64,000 nt of DNA from Emiliania huxleyi CCMP1516 (GCF_000372725.1 NW_005201613.1:106676-170675); one strand, 5' to 3'. Shown: positions 1 through 10,878, numbered from the stretch's first letter. Program-made: numbers and translations. The notes: generated by a model from the sequence alone, not told the origin.

Positions 1-450
1 CGGAGGGGTAGTTGAGGCGTGGTGGGCAGAGGTCGAAGCGGACCACGATGTTCTGCGCCTTGCACTCCTTGACGCTGACGAGAGGCATGGCGAGTCCGGG
101 CGCGTACAGCGCGTTCACCCACTCGGTGTTCACAACCTTGGTGTCCTGCGGCTTGGTCGGGTCAGCCAGCGCGAAGGCGTACGCGGTGCCGACGCCCTTC
201 GCCTTGAGGTAGTCGTTGTTTGCGCAGCGGATGTAGATGGGCTTCTCGGGCTCGCGCCACCCGTGAGGGAAGAAGTCGGGCGTCGGGAACATGTTCATGC
301 CCGCCTTGGAGTCGACGCCAGCGGCATACGATCCCGGCATGTTCACACCGGCGGTCGTGTCGTACGCGTCGACGACCTTGGACGGGCACGTCAACGGCGC
401 AGGCGCCGGCTTTCGCGTGGTCCGTGGACGCGTCCGCGCCTCCGCGAATC
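1..450 (-). mobile_element. Ty1/copia-like polyprotein fragment (fossil)
   Basis: The minus strand shows a partial reading frame that resembles the end of a copia-type aspartic protease followed by the pre-integrase linker. It has an RCANNDYLKAKGVGT-like stretch and then a WVNALYAPGLAMPLVSV stretch, matching the family pattern of a GiGT block followed by VLYVPGL..NLLSV. The fragment is cut by the window edge, and no ends, LTRs, integrase or reverse transcriptase are visible, so age cannot be judged. It is treated as a broken relic. Family assignment rests on these short motifs only; an unrelated host gene is possible. Confidence 0.3.
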
Positions 451-823
451 TCAGCGTGAATGAGTTCCGCTCTATTGCAATGGCAATGCATTTTAAGATG
501 TGGGTGGCGGTACACGGCGCACCGAAATACCTAGCACCATGACGATGTTAGTTGACACCCCGCTGAGCGCTGTTCAAGATAGATGGACTCCTCCTTCATT
601 TTACATACACGTGTATGCACGTATGTGGCTCTTAAAGTCTTACGAACATACCCTTCCCGGCGGTTTGGCTGTAGAGCCTCTGCAACAAACTCTACATCGC
701 TCTACATCGCGCACATCGCACGACATCGAGGCTCCGCTGTGAATCTCAGCCAAGCGGCGTCCGTCTCTCTCGTTGTGGTCGTGGCGCAACCTCGACAACC
801 TAAACCTCGACACAGTGGAGTAT
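451..823. other. Intergenic stretch upstream of the MscS-like gene
   Basis: I see no convincing gene. The last 100 bases before the start codon at 824 form the presumed 5' leader of the channel gene. A short imperfect palindrome around ACACGTGTATGCACGTATGT (near 606-625) is the only structure noticed. Confidence 0.4.
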
Positions 824-2383
824 ATGCCGTCCGCCTCGCTAGCCCTGCTCATGGCTGCGCTCCTGCCGCGCCCGCCGGCCGTGGTGCTGCGCCGGCCACG
901 CCACTGTGCCGCCATCGCCACGCGCGGCCCTCGGGCGATGGACTCGGGAGCGTGTTCGCCTCCTGCCGGCTTCCAGCCTCCTGCCGGCTTCCAGCCGGCA
1001 GAGGAGGCTGCCAGCGCACCCCAGCCGGAGGGTCCTCCGCCGCTTCCGGCACGCCGCCGCTGGCCCCGTCGCCTCCTTGCTGCAGTCGCGGCCACGCTCG
1101 CCCTCGTCCTCTCCGCGTCGCGCCCGCTCCTTCGCCGCGCGTACAATGCGCGGGGCGCGCTCGGGCCGACCTTTGCGGCGTGGGCGAGCATGCTGCAGAT
1201 GCCCCGCTTTGCGTCGCCGCGCGCGGCCGGCATGCTCCTCCTCGCCGCGGCGCCCATGCTGCCCACCGCTTTGCGGCGACTGATGCACACCCTCCACCTC
1301 GCGACCGAGGTCGCCAAGCAGGGCCTTGCCAGCGACTACCGCCGCTATGCCTACAAAGAGTCGTTCCTCGAGGCGCCGCAGCGGCCGCTCGAGTTCGCAT
1401 CGTGGGCGCTCGCCCTCCTGTACGCTGTGCCGCTGCTCGCGCCCGCAGAGCTGCTCACCGCGCCAGTCACGGGCGGGCTCGCCGCGGCGCGCCGCGGCAC
1501 CGTGCAAGTGGCCGCGTTCTGGACGGCGCTCAAGCTCGTCCAAAAGTGGGAGGCGCGGTACGGCGCGACCGAGGACCAGCGCGCGGTCGCAACCTCGGTG
1601 ATGGGGCTCGGGGACCGCGCCTTCACCGGCCTGATGAAGGGCGAGCGCGCTTCGGTCGAGCAGGCACGCGCTAACGCCCTCGCCAAGGTGCTCTCGCTGC
1701 TGGTCTGGATCAGCGCGGCGCTATCCGCCCTCTCGACGCTCGGCGTGAACGTGCGCGCGGTGCTCACCTTCTCCGGCGTGGGAGGCGTGGTGCTCGGCCT
1801 CGCCGGGCGCGAGATGATCGCCAACTTCATCGGCGGCGTCACCATCTACCTCTCGCAGCCTTTTTCGGTGGGCGACTGGATTCACTCGGAGCGGAGGCAG
1901 GACGGCACCTCCTCGCTCGACGGCTGGGTCGAGCAGATCGGCTGGTACTACACAAAGGTGAACACGTGGGACAAGCGGCCGATGTACGTGCCCAACTCCT
2001 CCTTCTACACGATGGTCATCATCAACGCGAGCCGCATGTCGAACCGTCGCATCCTGCAGACGCTCAAGCTGCGCATGAGCGACTCGGCCAAGGTTCCCGC
2101 CATCGTGAGCGAGATCAAGGAGCTGCTCCTCGCCCACGAGCAGCTCGACCCGCGGCAGCATCGCCTCGTCTTCTTCCGCGAGATCGGCCCGTACTCGCTC
2201 GACGTCTGGCTCTCGTGCTTCACAAAGTCCGTCTTCCTCACCGACTACCTGGCCACGCAGCAGGAGCTGCTCGTCGCCATCGAGCGCATCCTCGACAAGT
2301 ACGGCGCGCGATTCGCCTCGGCAAACACGCGCGAGCAGGTCTGGCTGAGCGAGCAGCCCGAGCAAGCCGCCGCCGCCGCAGCA

Positions 2384-2414
<31 letters not shown>

Positions 2415-3817
2415 ACGCCGCCAGCAACGCCGCCGCGGGCGCGGGCGGCGGCCTTCGCTTCCCGGCGCTGCTGGCGGAGCTGGATCTCGAGCGCAGCGGC
2501 GAGCCGCTGCGGGCGTCGGGGCGAGCGCAGTCGTGGTCGGCGGCGGCGGCGGCGGGCGCCGTCGATACGACGACAGTGGACGCGAGGTCGACGGCGCCGC
2601 CGGAGGGCTTCGCGTCGTCGGAGGAGCTCGGGGAGGGCGGCAGGTCCCCGCGGGGCCGAGAGCTGCCTCGAGACCTTGCGCCGGCGGAGCCGTCTCCGCG
2701 GGCGGCGGCGGCGGAGGGCGGGGAGGGCAAGCCTGTGCTTGACACCAAGGGGACGCTGATGAGCGAGGCGTCCGACGCGCTGGACGCGACGCTAGAGGCG
2801 CGCAACGCGATTGCGGCGCGGCAGGCGGCGCTCGCCGAGGCGGAGGCCGCCCTCGAGAGATCGCGCGCCGCGCTCGTCGAGAAGGCGGAGGCGGTGCGCG
2901 AGGAGGAGAAGGCCGCGCGCGCCGCCCAGCGTGCAGCGGCGCAGCGCGAGAACGCCGTCAAGGCGCGCGAGGCGGCGCTCAAGAAGGAGCTGGAGCGGAG
3001 GCTCGGCTGGACGGATGAGGAGCGCGACCGGCAGCGCGAGGAGGACGAGAGGGAGGCGGCGGCGCGCGAGGAGGCGGCGGCGGTCAAGGCGCGCGAGGTT
3101 GCCACGCTGCGCAAGGAGCGGTCGGTGCGGCGGCAGGAGGAGAACGTCGAGGCGGCGGCGGCGGCGCTCGAGGAGAAGGAGGCGGCGCTGCGGCAGCAGG
3201 AGGAGGCCATCTCGGCAGAGGCCAAGCTGGTGCAGAGCGTGAAGGAGGTCCGAGACGCCTCCTCTCCCCTCCCCCTCCCTCTCTTGCTCCCCCTCGTGCT
3301 CCCGCCGAGAGGGCGTGCTTGCGCAGGTCCGCGACGCGTCCGCGACGCACTGTAGGTGATGCGCGAGGAGGCGAGCATCATCGAGGCGCAGGCGGACATG
3401 ATCGAGGCGGCGCTCAGCGAGGCGGAGGCGCTCGAGAAGCTCACGCTCGACGCCGCTGAGGACGCCGCCACGGCGGCCGCCGCCGCAGCCACCACATCCG
3501 CTGCGGCAGCCGCCGCCGCCGCCGCCGATAGCAATCAGCTCGACGCCGACGAGGGCGACGAGGCGAGCCTCGCGATCGAAGGCGGAGGGCCGCTGGAGGT
3601 CCCGCCTCCCCCGGCGGCGGTGGCGGCGCGACAGGCCGGTGAGGAGGGGGGAGCGGACGCGGAGGGCGCAGACGGGGAGGCGGACGCCGCCGAGGACGCC
3701 GACATGAGCGACTTGACAGGGGGCGATGCAGCGGCGGACGACGACGCGCCCTACGCGGAGGAGGAGGCGGCGGCGGCGGTGCGAGAAGAATATGAGCGCA
3801 CTCAGATGGGCGACTAA
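824..3817 (+). CDS. MscS-family mechanosensitive ion channel with long coiled-coil tail
   Basis: A small-conductance mechanosensitive channel homologue, which would release osmolytes or ions when the membrane is stretched. Two exons: 824-3238 and 3356-3817. The 117-nt intron has a GTGAAG donor, a strong pyrimidine tract and a TGTAG end, and joins in phase 0. The ATG at 824 is chosen because it opens a hydrophobic leader (MPSASLALLMAALLPR), compatible with signal/plastid targeting. Hydrophobic segments lie near residues 85-105, 185-215 and 285-330. The MscS signature GLAGREMIANFIGG is near residue 325, followed by the beta domain (QPFSVGDWI, NSSFYTMVIIN). After about residue 510 comes a poly-Ala run, then roughly 160 residues of Glu/Ala/Arg-rich heptads continuing across the splice, and an acidic end. 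Total about 958 aa, far longer than bacterial MscS (about 286 aa). Family certain; organelle unknown. Confidence 0.85.
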
Positions 3818-3930
3818 GAAATCAACGAGCCATTAATCAACGAGCCGCAGAACGGTATACGGCTGGGTCCCATATAAGCTCAAAAAGGGGGCTGCGCGCG
3901 CGCACGTCATGTGTCAAAGGTCAAAACTCA

Positions 3931-4674
3931 ACAAAGGGTATAAAGGCGCGGTGGCCGGTGCGCTCTGGCTAGTGGTGCCATTTCCTCGGCGAGCCTAGCT
4001 TCCTTTTCCATCCCATTAGGCAGCCTGGGAACGGGGTGTCCGTGGCGGTCAGAGGCAAAGCCTAAAGCCGTACGACGTAGTCGTAGGTAGAGGGGTGGTG
4101 GAATCACATGTCACGGCTACTGCCGGCTCGACCCCACGATAGCCTCCGAAGGCTGACTTTGCGGCACCATCATCGGACGATGTCGACGAGTCGAGTCGCT
4201 CTCGCGGTAGCCAGATGACCTCTCTTCCTAGGAGCATCGGCCATTGTGGCCGCACGGTGGCAGGAAAGCGCGGGGGAGGGCGCTGGAAGCAACACGGAGC
4301 TCCACAAAGGGTATAAAGGCGCGGTGGCCGGTGCGCTCTGGCTAGTGGTGCCATTTCCTCGCCGAGCCTAGCTTCCTTTTCCATCCCATTAGGCAGCCTG
4401 GGAACGGGGTGTCCGTGGCGGTCAGAGGCAAAGCCTAAAGCCGTACGACGTAGTCGTAGGTAGAGGGGTGGTGGAATCACATGTCACGGCTACTGCCGGC
4501 TCGACCCCACGATAGCCTCCGAAGGCTGACTTTGCGGCACCATCATCGGACGATGTCGACGAGTTGAGTCGCTCTCGCGGTAGCCAGATGACCTCTCTTC
4601 CTAGGAGCATCGGCCATTGTGGCCGCACGGTGGCAGGAAAGCGCGGGGGAGGGCGCTGGAAGCAACACGGAGCT
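3931..4674. repeat. Two tandem 372-bp units, each with a TATA-like element
   Basis: Copy 1 is 3931-4302 and copy 2 is 4303-4674. By eye they differ at only two or three positions (for example TCGGCGAG versus TCGCCGAG, and GAGTCGAG versus GAGTTGAG). Each begins ACAAAGGGTATAAAGGCGCG, which carries a good TATA box, and ends AACACGGAGCTCC. No protein frame is conserved beyond short ones. Each unit could hold a small non-coding RNA gene with its own promoter, but I do not recognise a U-snRNA, 5S or spliced-leader sequence. The near-identity implies a recent duplication. Confidence 0.85.
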
Positions 4675-5067
4675 CCGTTGGAGACGTTTTCAAGATTAGC
4701 GTGTCAGAGTGAAATGGGGCACTAGCCTCTGCGCAGTCGTTTTGCTGTGTCGCATTTTTGTCGGTACGGCTTTATATACACGGTATGCCAGACTGATAAT
4801 AATTAATATAAATAGGTGATCAAGATGACTGAGGGACAGAGCGGTCTCAGTGTATCGTCTATCGAGAGTCTACGAAGCGAGAGCTAAATCATACGTACAG
4901 AGGTAGTACTCCGACCGAAATACAAAATCAGTGTGATCCCCCCCGCCGCAGCCGGCGGCCAACCCCGCGGCCACAATCTCTCTCCCCCCGCCCTCTCGAA
5001 CGAAAAACTGCGCTGGCATTCGCGCTTGGAGATCAGCATGAACAGTGCAGGGGCGCGCAAAGCCGCC
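4675..5067. other. Intergenic, AT-richer stretch
   Basis: No gene seen. It contains an AT-rich patch (GATAATAATTAATATAAATAG near 4796-4816, preceded by TTTATATACACGG) that is unusual in this GC-rich window. It could be 3' flank of the hydrolase gene that ends at 5068, or a promoter for the duplicated units if they are transcribed leftward. Confidence 0.3.
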
Positions 5068-7311
5068 TCATTTTAGCTCCGTCGCAGCCCTCGCGGCGCT
5101 TTCCGCGCGGAAGAGCTTGCCCACAACCGTGGTGATGGCGAGGAGGACGAGGAGGCCCACAAGAACCGACCCCGCCCCGAGGGCCAGGTAGGTTCGCGCG
5201 TCTAGCTGCTCGCACGTGCTGCCCGCGAAGCCGCTATCGCACGCGCAGCACGGCGTGACCGAGCTGTTGACGTCCCCCGGCCCGCAGATGCGGTGGTCGG
5301 TGACGCACTGGCCGCGCAGCGAGCAGTGGCCGCCCGACGGCGGCGGCGGCGGCGGCAGGAAAGGCAGCCCCGTCGGCAGCTCGCGCGCCGCGCATTTCTC
5401 GCTGAGCGTCGTCTCGCAACTCCCAAAGAGGGACGGCTCCTTCCCGGCACCTGTCCAGTGGTGGCGCATCTGCCAAAAGATGTCTCGCGGCGCGATCGCG
5501 TTGATGTCGTCGCCGCAGGTTGTCGGCGTCGTGATGCCAAACCACTCCTCGTTGACATAGCCGTCGGGCGCGGCGTCGAGCTTGTACCTGTGGGGAGGGG
5601 GGCCAAGGCTCGGGGAGGGCGGTAGCGGGTCGAGGGCGGGTGTCGAGGGCGGGTGGTTGCGTCGGCGTGTCGGAGCTGCTCGTCTCCGCAAGAGGTGCCC
5701 CCAGGGGGTGGGGGTTGGGGGGTGGGTCCACGGGGAGGTCCACGGGGAGTCGGGGCCGGCTGCGCTCCACCCGCAGAGGTCGTGGTCGCTGGCGTTCCAG
5801 TTGCCGCAAGTCACGTGCGCGTGGTCGTCGCAGGTGGCGACCGAAAAGTCCGGGTCGTCGTACGTCGGCGCGCACTTGGCCTGCGCCGTCGCGCCTTTCC
5901 AGTACTCGTCCACCCACGACATGAGGAAGCCGCCGACGGTGGCGCAATTCGGGTACCCGTCCTCGTCGGTCGACCCACGCTTGGCGCGGCCGCAGTGCTC
6001 CTGCAGCGACGAGTTGGACTGAATCTCGCGCGTCAGCTTGAGCGCGTAGTCCGCCTGCGCAGCAAGAGGAGGGGACCTTCTCGGAACCGTCTCGGAGCCC
6101 TCTCGGACCCTTCCTGGGCGAGGTGCCTGCGCAGCCTCGTCGACGTACGACCCCGACTCGTCGCCGAAGCGGTTGTAGCAGGGCGTGGTGGCCTGGGTGC
6201 CGCACACGTCGTGGTACGCGTCGACGCCGTACTCAGTGAGCAGCACCTGACGCGCACCGATCACACTCGCTCACGCTCCGCCGGCGGCCGGCGCGAGTGT
6301 GTGGCGCGCGGCGCCGGCTTGTCGGTCGCGTCGCTCATCGTGCCGAAAAAGTCGCCGAACGTGTTGCCGCGGTAGACCTGCGCCGTCCACGCATCGAGCG
6401 ACGGCGCGAGGTGCCCCGCGCGGGCAACCTTCTCGTAGAGCGCGTCGACGTCCGCCATCGCCGAGACGATGAGCACGTCAGCCTCGGCCTTGGCAGCCTC
6501 GGCGGCCTGAGCGGGGAGCGAGTGCAGGTGCGGGTGAGGTAGGTCGGGTGGGCGTGGTGGGCGGGGGGTGGTGGTGGGGGGCGGGGCAGGCCCCGCGAGG
6601 GGGCGGGGTGCGGTGCTTGGGGCGGTCCCGGTGGCTCGCCTGGTTGATGAGTCCAAACAGGCGCGAGTAGACGCAGTACGAGGTGTTGTAGCACTGCGAG
6701 CCGGGGACGGGCGGCTTGCCCTTGTGGATCCAGCAGCCGCCCAGGTCGTCGTACCGCTCGTCCCACGCGCACGGCGCCGCCGGGTTGTGCCCGAGCTGCT
6801 GCAGGTAGCCGTTCCACACGCCGTTCAGCTCGTTGCCAAACGACCAGATGATGAGGGCGGGGTGGTCGCGATACTGGCGGACCTGCTCGGCGAAGCGGCG
6901 CACCACCTTGCCGCGCTGCTCCTCCGTCTCCACCGGCGACTCGCTCGCCTCCCCCATGTAAAAGGTGGCCATCAGCTTGAGGCCATGCGCCTCGACGGCG
7001 TCGAGGAAGTCGGAGTGGTCGTTCTCGGGGAGCCAGCCGTAGACGCGGAGCATGTTGGCGCCCATCGCCTTGATGAGCCGCAGGTCGCGCAGCCAGATGA
7101 AGGAGAAGTCGGCCGTGAAGTAGTCGCCGTACGGAGCAAAGTGGACCGAGGCGTTGATCGGCGTCGGGCTGTAGCAGATCCCGCGCACCTCGAAGGGCTG
7201 GCCGTCGAGGAGGAGCTGGCGGCCCCGCACCTCGACACGCTTGGCAGAGGCGCTGCCCGCGAGCACGAGCAGGCTCAGCAGCGACCGGGTCAGCCGGGCG
7301 TGGGTCGACAT
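5068..7311 (-). CDS. Membrane-anchored clan GH-A glycoside hydrolase with EGF-like module
   Basis: A secretory glycosidase or transglycosidase of the GH2/beta-glucanosyltransferase type, acting outside the cell or in the endomembrane lumen. Exons: 6640-7311, 6315-6506, 6127-6246, then 6054 to about 5770 and about 5580 to 5068. The ATG at 7311 opens a signal peptide (MSTHARLTRSLLSLLVLAG). WSFGNELN carries the acid/base Glu and VLLTEYGVDAYH carries the nucleophile Glu, restored exactly when a GC-donor intron is removed between KP and VLLTEYG. The C-terminus has a Cys-rich EGF-like unit (CSLRGQCV...CACDSGFAGSTC), a membrane span (LALGAGSVLVGLLVLLAI) and a short basic tail, so it is a type I membrane protein. 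Three of four introns have GC donors; the last junction is uncertain. Substrate cannot be read from sequence. Confidence 0.8.
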
Positions 7312-7453
7312 GAATCGCGCGAGCCGCCTGCAAGATCCGAGAAGCTCGCAGAAAAAACCCGGGCCGCGGAACCGGGCATAAGTGGCATTTCTTTCCACCC
7401 AAGAAGCCCGTTTGGGGCGGGCGACCGAATATTCATTCTAGCCGCAATGCCTA

Positions 7454-9394
7454 TTAAAAATAATCGGGCAACTCCGCCTCTACGTCAGGGTCCAGCGGCT
7501 CATCGCAACGCGCGCTGTCGACATCGCTGGCTGCATCGTCATCGGAGCTCTCGTAGTCAAGGTCTTGCTCTCTCACAGTGAGCCCTAAGCTCACCATGAA
7601 GTCCGCGAGCCGGCCCGTTTGTGCCGTTTGCCCCTCAAGCGGGAGCACCCACAAGTGGGGGAGTGTGGGGTCACTGTACTTGATCGAGGTGTAGTGAAGT
7701 GCAGGGAAGCGTCGGAGTAGCTGCGTAAGGCAGTTGCCCTGCTCTAGCCTGGCCTCGCTTTCAACGATCGCGATGGATGGCGGCAGCGGCCCGTCCGGGC
7801 CCTCGAAATCTTCGCTGCTACCGAGCACGATGGCCCGATCGCTGACCGCGGCGCGTGGACAGGGCGCCGATGGAGCAAGCGACGATGGCGCCGCGGGCTG
7901 ATGGTGTGCGCAGTGCAGCTCGCCGTCGCGCAGCGGCTGCGCGTGCACGTTCTCGGAGGAGCTCGTCACGGTGCAGCGCGCGCCGGACTGCGTCAGCCCC
8001 ACGCAGCGCACGCGGTGGTGGTGGCAGTAGGGGCTGCCGCGACGGAGCGGGGCGGCATCGGCATAGCAGCAACCGCTCCACACTCGGCATCGGCCCTTGC
8101 CGTGCTTGCGCTGCCCTGCGCACTGCACCCCGGTGAACTTGTCGGGGTGATGGTGGCCGCAGTACCGCTCGCCGCGGCGCAGCGGTGCCGCGACTGCGTA
8201 CGGACTATTGCGATGCACCCGGCATCGCTCTGTCCCGCCGCTCTGGCGCGTCATCCCCTCGCATTGCCCCTCCGTTGACCACACGCGCGGCACCACCGCG
8301 TCGGTCAGCGCAGGCTGGCCCGGCGGCGGCGGCGGCGGCAGCAGCGCTGGCGGCGCGGCGCCATCTGCGTCCAAGCCACACTCGGGCAGCGGTGCGCTGA
8401 CGGCCGCGAACGCCGCGGACACCCACGGCTGCGACGGCTGCAGCAGCGCCGAGAGGCTACCACTCTCGCGCCGGCGGCGCTGCTTCGAGGCAACACTCTG
8501 TGCGCCGGCTGCCGCGACTGCCACAGCGTCTGCATACCGAGCATGCGCTGCCGCCGCAGCTGAGGCCGCGCGTGCCTCTCCGATCGCATCAGCCGTGGTG
8601 GCCCGCTCGGCCGCCGCCGCCCATCCAGCTTTCGCAGCCCGGGCTGTCAATGTCCGCGCGAAAGCTGTAGCTGCAAGAGCGTCTGCCTCGGGCATGCGCC
8701 GCATCCGGTTCGCGTCAACCTGCGCTCCCAAAGCCTTGCTGCGCCAAAATGCATATGCTTGCACGTGCGTGGAATCGTCAGGAAGCGCCCCCCACGGATT
8801 GAAGCCCGCCGCCTTTGCACGTGTGAGGTTTAGCTCCATGAACTGCAGCGTGCTCCGTACCTGCTGCCCCGCTCTCGCTGCATCCCGAGCGTCGCGACGG
8901 TGCTGCTGAGCGAGCGACTTCTCGCGCTGCAGCTCCCGGCGATCGCGACGTCGCTGCTCCGTGTTGGGGTCGGCTGGGCGGCCGCGGGGCCGCTTTGCTG
9001 CTGGTTGCGCAGCGGGCGAAGCTAGGGCGGCGTCCGACACGACCGTTTGACGCTGCAGTTGTCTCTCCGCCTGCCGCTTGCGTGCCACACCTTGCAGCCG
9101 CGCCTTCTCCTTCGCGCGCCGGCGCTCCTTCATGAAGATCTCGTACGTGTCGTTTGGCGGCTCGTCGCCAAACTGCACCGGCCTCGTCTCCGTCCAGAGC
9201 AAGTACTCGCGGTAGCGCTGTGCTGCGGCCGGAGAAGGGTTCTCGCGCCGCTCTTGCTGTCTACAAGCCGAGACCTTGCGCAACCGCTCACGCTCGCGCT
9301 CTCGCCGCGTACTCGATGCAGGGACGTCGTCTGGAGCGTTCGCGTGGCGACTGGCGGCCGCGCAGCCCTGCGTGCCAAAAGTGCGTGACTCCAT
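7454..9394 (-). CDS. AT-hook protein with three Cys/His (CxGxT..C..PLR.G..YC..H) repeats
   Basis: An intronless 646-aa protein with no function I can name. The N-terminal third is very basic with predicted helices (RERERERLRKV, ERRRAKEKARL). An AT-hook (KRPRGRP) sits near residue 134, pointing to DNA binding. Three repeats follow between about residues 380 and 510: CEGMTRQSG...CGHHH, CAGQRKHGKGRC...CHHH and CVGLTQSGARC...CAHH. Each has the plan C-x-G-x5-6-G-x-R-C, then A-x-P-L-R-x-G-x2-Y/H-C-x-H-H, which looks like a zinc-binding fold. The C-terminus is acidic (YESSDDDAASDVD). It could be a chromatin or RNA factor, or a domesticated or resident mobile-element accessory protein; lack of introns in an intron-rich neighbourhood fits either retroposition or transfer. 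Start: first ATG of the frame. Confidence 0.7.
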   Translation of the reverse strand: MESRTFGTQGCAAASRHANAPDDVPASSTRRERERERLRKVSACRQQERRENPSPAAAQRYREYLLWTETRPVQFGDEPPNDTYEIFMKERRRAKEKARLQGVARKRQAERQLQRQTVVSDAALASPAAQPAAKRPRGRPADPNTEQRRRDRRELQREKSLAQQHRRDARDAARAGQQVRSTLQFMELNLTRAKAAGFNPWGALPDDSTHVQAYAFWRSKALGAQVDANRMRRMPEADALAATAFARTLTARAAKAGWAAAAERATTADAIGEARAASAAAAAHARYADAVAVAAAGAQSVASKQRRRRESGSLSALLQPSQPWVSAAFAAVSAPLPECGLDADGAAPPALLPPPPPPGQPALTDAVVPRVWSTEGQCEGMTRQSGGTERCRVHRNSPYAVAAPLRRGERYCGHHHPDKFTGVQCAGQRKHGKGRCRVWSGCCYADAAPLRRGSPYCHHHRVRCVGLTQSGARCTVTSSSENVHAQPLRDGELHCAHHQPAAPSSLAPSAPCPRAAVSDRAIVLGSSEDFEGPDGPLPPSIAIVESEARLEQGNCLTQLLRRFPALHYTSIKYSDPTLPHLWVLPLEGQTAQTGRLADFMVSLGLTVREQDLDYESSDDDAASDVDSARCDEPLDPDVEAELPDYF

Positions 9395-9716
9395 TTCCTT
9401 CTAGAGGCGTCTGGATGCAGTCTTGGGTGGTAAAGGTGATAATCGGCGCCGCCCGCGTTCGCACGCTCCACCATCGACGACCCCTCATGGGCACAGCGGA
9501 TGCCACAGCGCACAGGTGCCGCGCGAGGGCTGCCCTGGCCCTTGCCCCACCCACCATGTGTGTGGAGAAGTTGACCTTGCCTCACCTCACCTTAGGCGCC
9601 GCTCTCGCGTCGCTCGCGCCGCTGGCCGCCGCACGCCGTGGTGTGCGACGTGCCCCCCACCGCCGCCGCCCGGGGCGCTGTCCCGAGGCCCGGCGGCGAC
9701 GTGGCGGCAGCTTCAG
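9395..9716. other. Intergenic
   Basis: No gene seen. Presumed 5' flank of the Cys/His-repeat gene. Confidence 0.3.
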
Positions 9717-9893
9717 CTATTCCTCTGCGAGGCGGCGCGCCCGCTCCAAAATGTCTTCGTTGATGGGCCCGGGCTCCCTTTTTAGGCCCTCCGGCTCCGC
9801 GAGGCGGTGTCTGCTGGCGGCGGAGCGCGGAGGAGGCGGCGCCGTCGTCGAGACGGAGATGGCGGCCGACGTCGGCAGCGGCGAGCGGGCTCG
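9717..9893 (-). CDS. Possible terminal exon of an unrecognised small protein
   Basis: One minus-strand frame ends in a plausible protein tail, AEPEGLKREPGPI followed by NEDILERARRLAEE and a stop at 9717. The amphipathic end looks more protein-like than the low-complexity Ala/Arg/Pro frames around it. There is no ATG in the open stretch, so it would need an upstream exon on the minus strand (9.9-10.2 kb), which I could not join convincingly. It may be chance. Confidence 0.25.
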   Translation of the reverse strand, partial: RARSPLPTSAAISVSTTAPPPPRSAASRHRLAEPEGLKREPGPINEDILERARRLAEE

Positions 9894-10302
9894 CTAGGGC
9901 GCGCTCGCGCGGCGGCGAGGCGCCACGGCACGTGGCTGCTTGTCGCGGGCTCGTTCCGGCTCTGCGGCGCGGTGCGCGGCCGCTTGCTGCGCAAAACCAC
10001 GAGCAGCGGCGCGAGCGGCGAATCCCTGCGGCTGCGAGTGCGACGAGCCGGGCCCGGGGCCGGAGCCGCGAGGAGTATGTGTGTAAGAGTGAATGCAGTG
10101 AAGAGAGCGACTGGAAAGCAAAAGTTGAGACATGAGAAAGAGGCACTAGACGCATGAAAGCATGTTTGACGTTACGCTCCGTGGATACGCTCCGCGCCCC
10201 ACATGCACCCGGCGCGAGGCCGCGAGCGTGCTCGAGGCCATGAGACCACCACACATGCTTGTGTGACAGCAACACTAGCGCAGCGACAGCTAGCCATCCA
10301 CC
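9894..10302. other. Intergenic, nothing recognised
   Basis: Frames here are Arg/Ala-rich in all directions and carry no motif. If the exon at 9717 is real, its 5' exons should lie here. Confidence 0.3.
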
Positions 10303-10737
10303 TCAGAGCGGGTGATAGCGACCGTACTCGAGGATGAACATGATCGTGAAGAAGAGCGTGAACTGGGGCGTTAGGTCCACCTAACGACAAGCGGGAGGGC
10401 ATCAGTGTCGTGCGACGGCGGCGGCGGTGGCTGTGGGGGCGGCGGTGGTGATGGTGGTGAAGCTGCTGGCGGAGGCGGCGAGGGCGGTAGCGTGAGGTCG
10501 GAGGCGGCGAGTGGCAGAGTGTACAGTCAATAGTAAGCTCGCCGGGTCGACGTATTTCCGTGAGCCATTGCCGTCGTCGATCTGTACTTCCTGCAGGACA
10601 CCCTTCTTCATCGCTGGCGCCATCGCCCGGGGTGGTGGCGCTGTCATCTTGACGCCCTGCTGGAGCTTGGCGCTTGCTGGCAGGTGGTACGCGCCGGCGG
10701 AGGCAGCGAGGAGGCAGACGAGCATCCTCCTCATCAT
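10303..10737 (-). CDS. Small plastid-targeted single-span membrane protein
   Basis: Two exons, 10525-10737 and 10303-10380, joined in phase 0 (GTACAC donor, CGTTAG acceptor), give about 96 aa. The start MMRRMLVCLLAASAGAYHLP is a signal peptide ending in an Ala-x-Ala followed by an aromatic, the typical bipartite plastid leader of secondary algae. It is followed by a basic, Ala/Pro-rich transit-like stretch. The mature part would be short: KKGVLQEVQIDDGNGSRKYV, then a hydrophobic C-terminal segment TPQFTLFFTIMFILEYGRYH ending PL. That pattern fits a low-mass thylakoid or envelope protein such as an accessory photosystem subunit, but I do not recognise the family. Confidence 0.55.
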
Positions 10738-10878
10738 TTGTCACGTCAGGTCACGTCAAGTGAAAAATAACCCGGTGAGCCCCGAAATCGCACAGCTTCT
10801 CCGGGTGGGCCCTGGGCTTAAAATTTCTTTTTGCATGCGGCGCGCGCGCACGCCGCCTCACAACCTGTGTATCTAGAT

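Noticed and set aside
2245-3534. 429-aa minus-strand frame rich in Ser and Ala
   Set aside because: It mirrors the coiled-coil part of the MscS gene; the poly-Ala/Ser composition is typical of antisense of Ala/Glu heptads.
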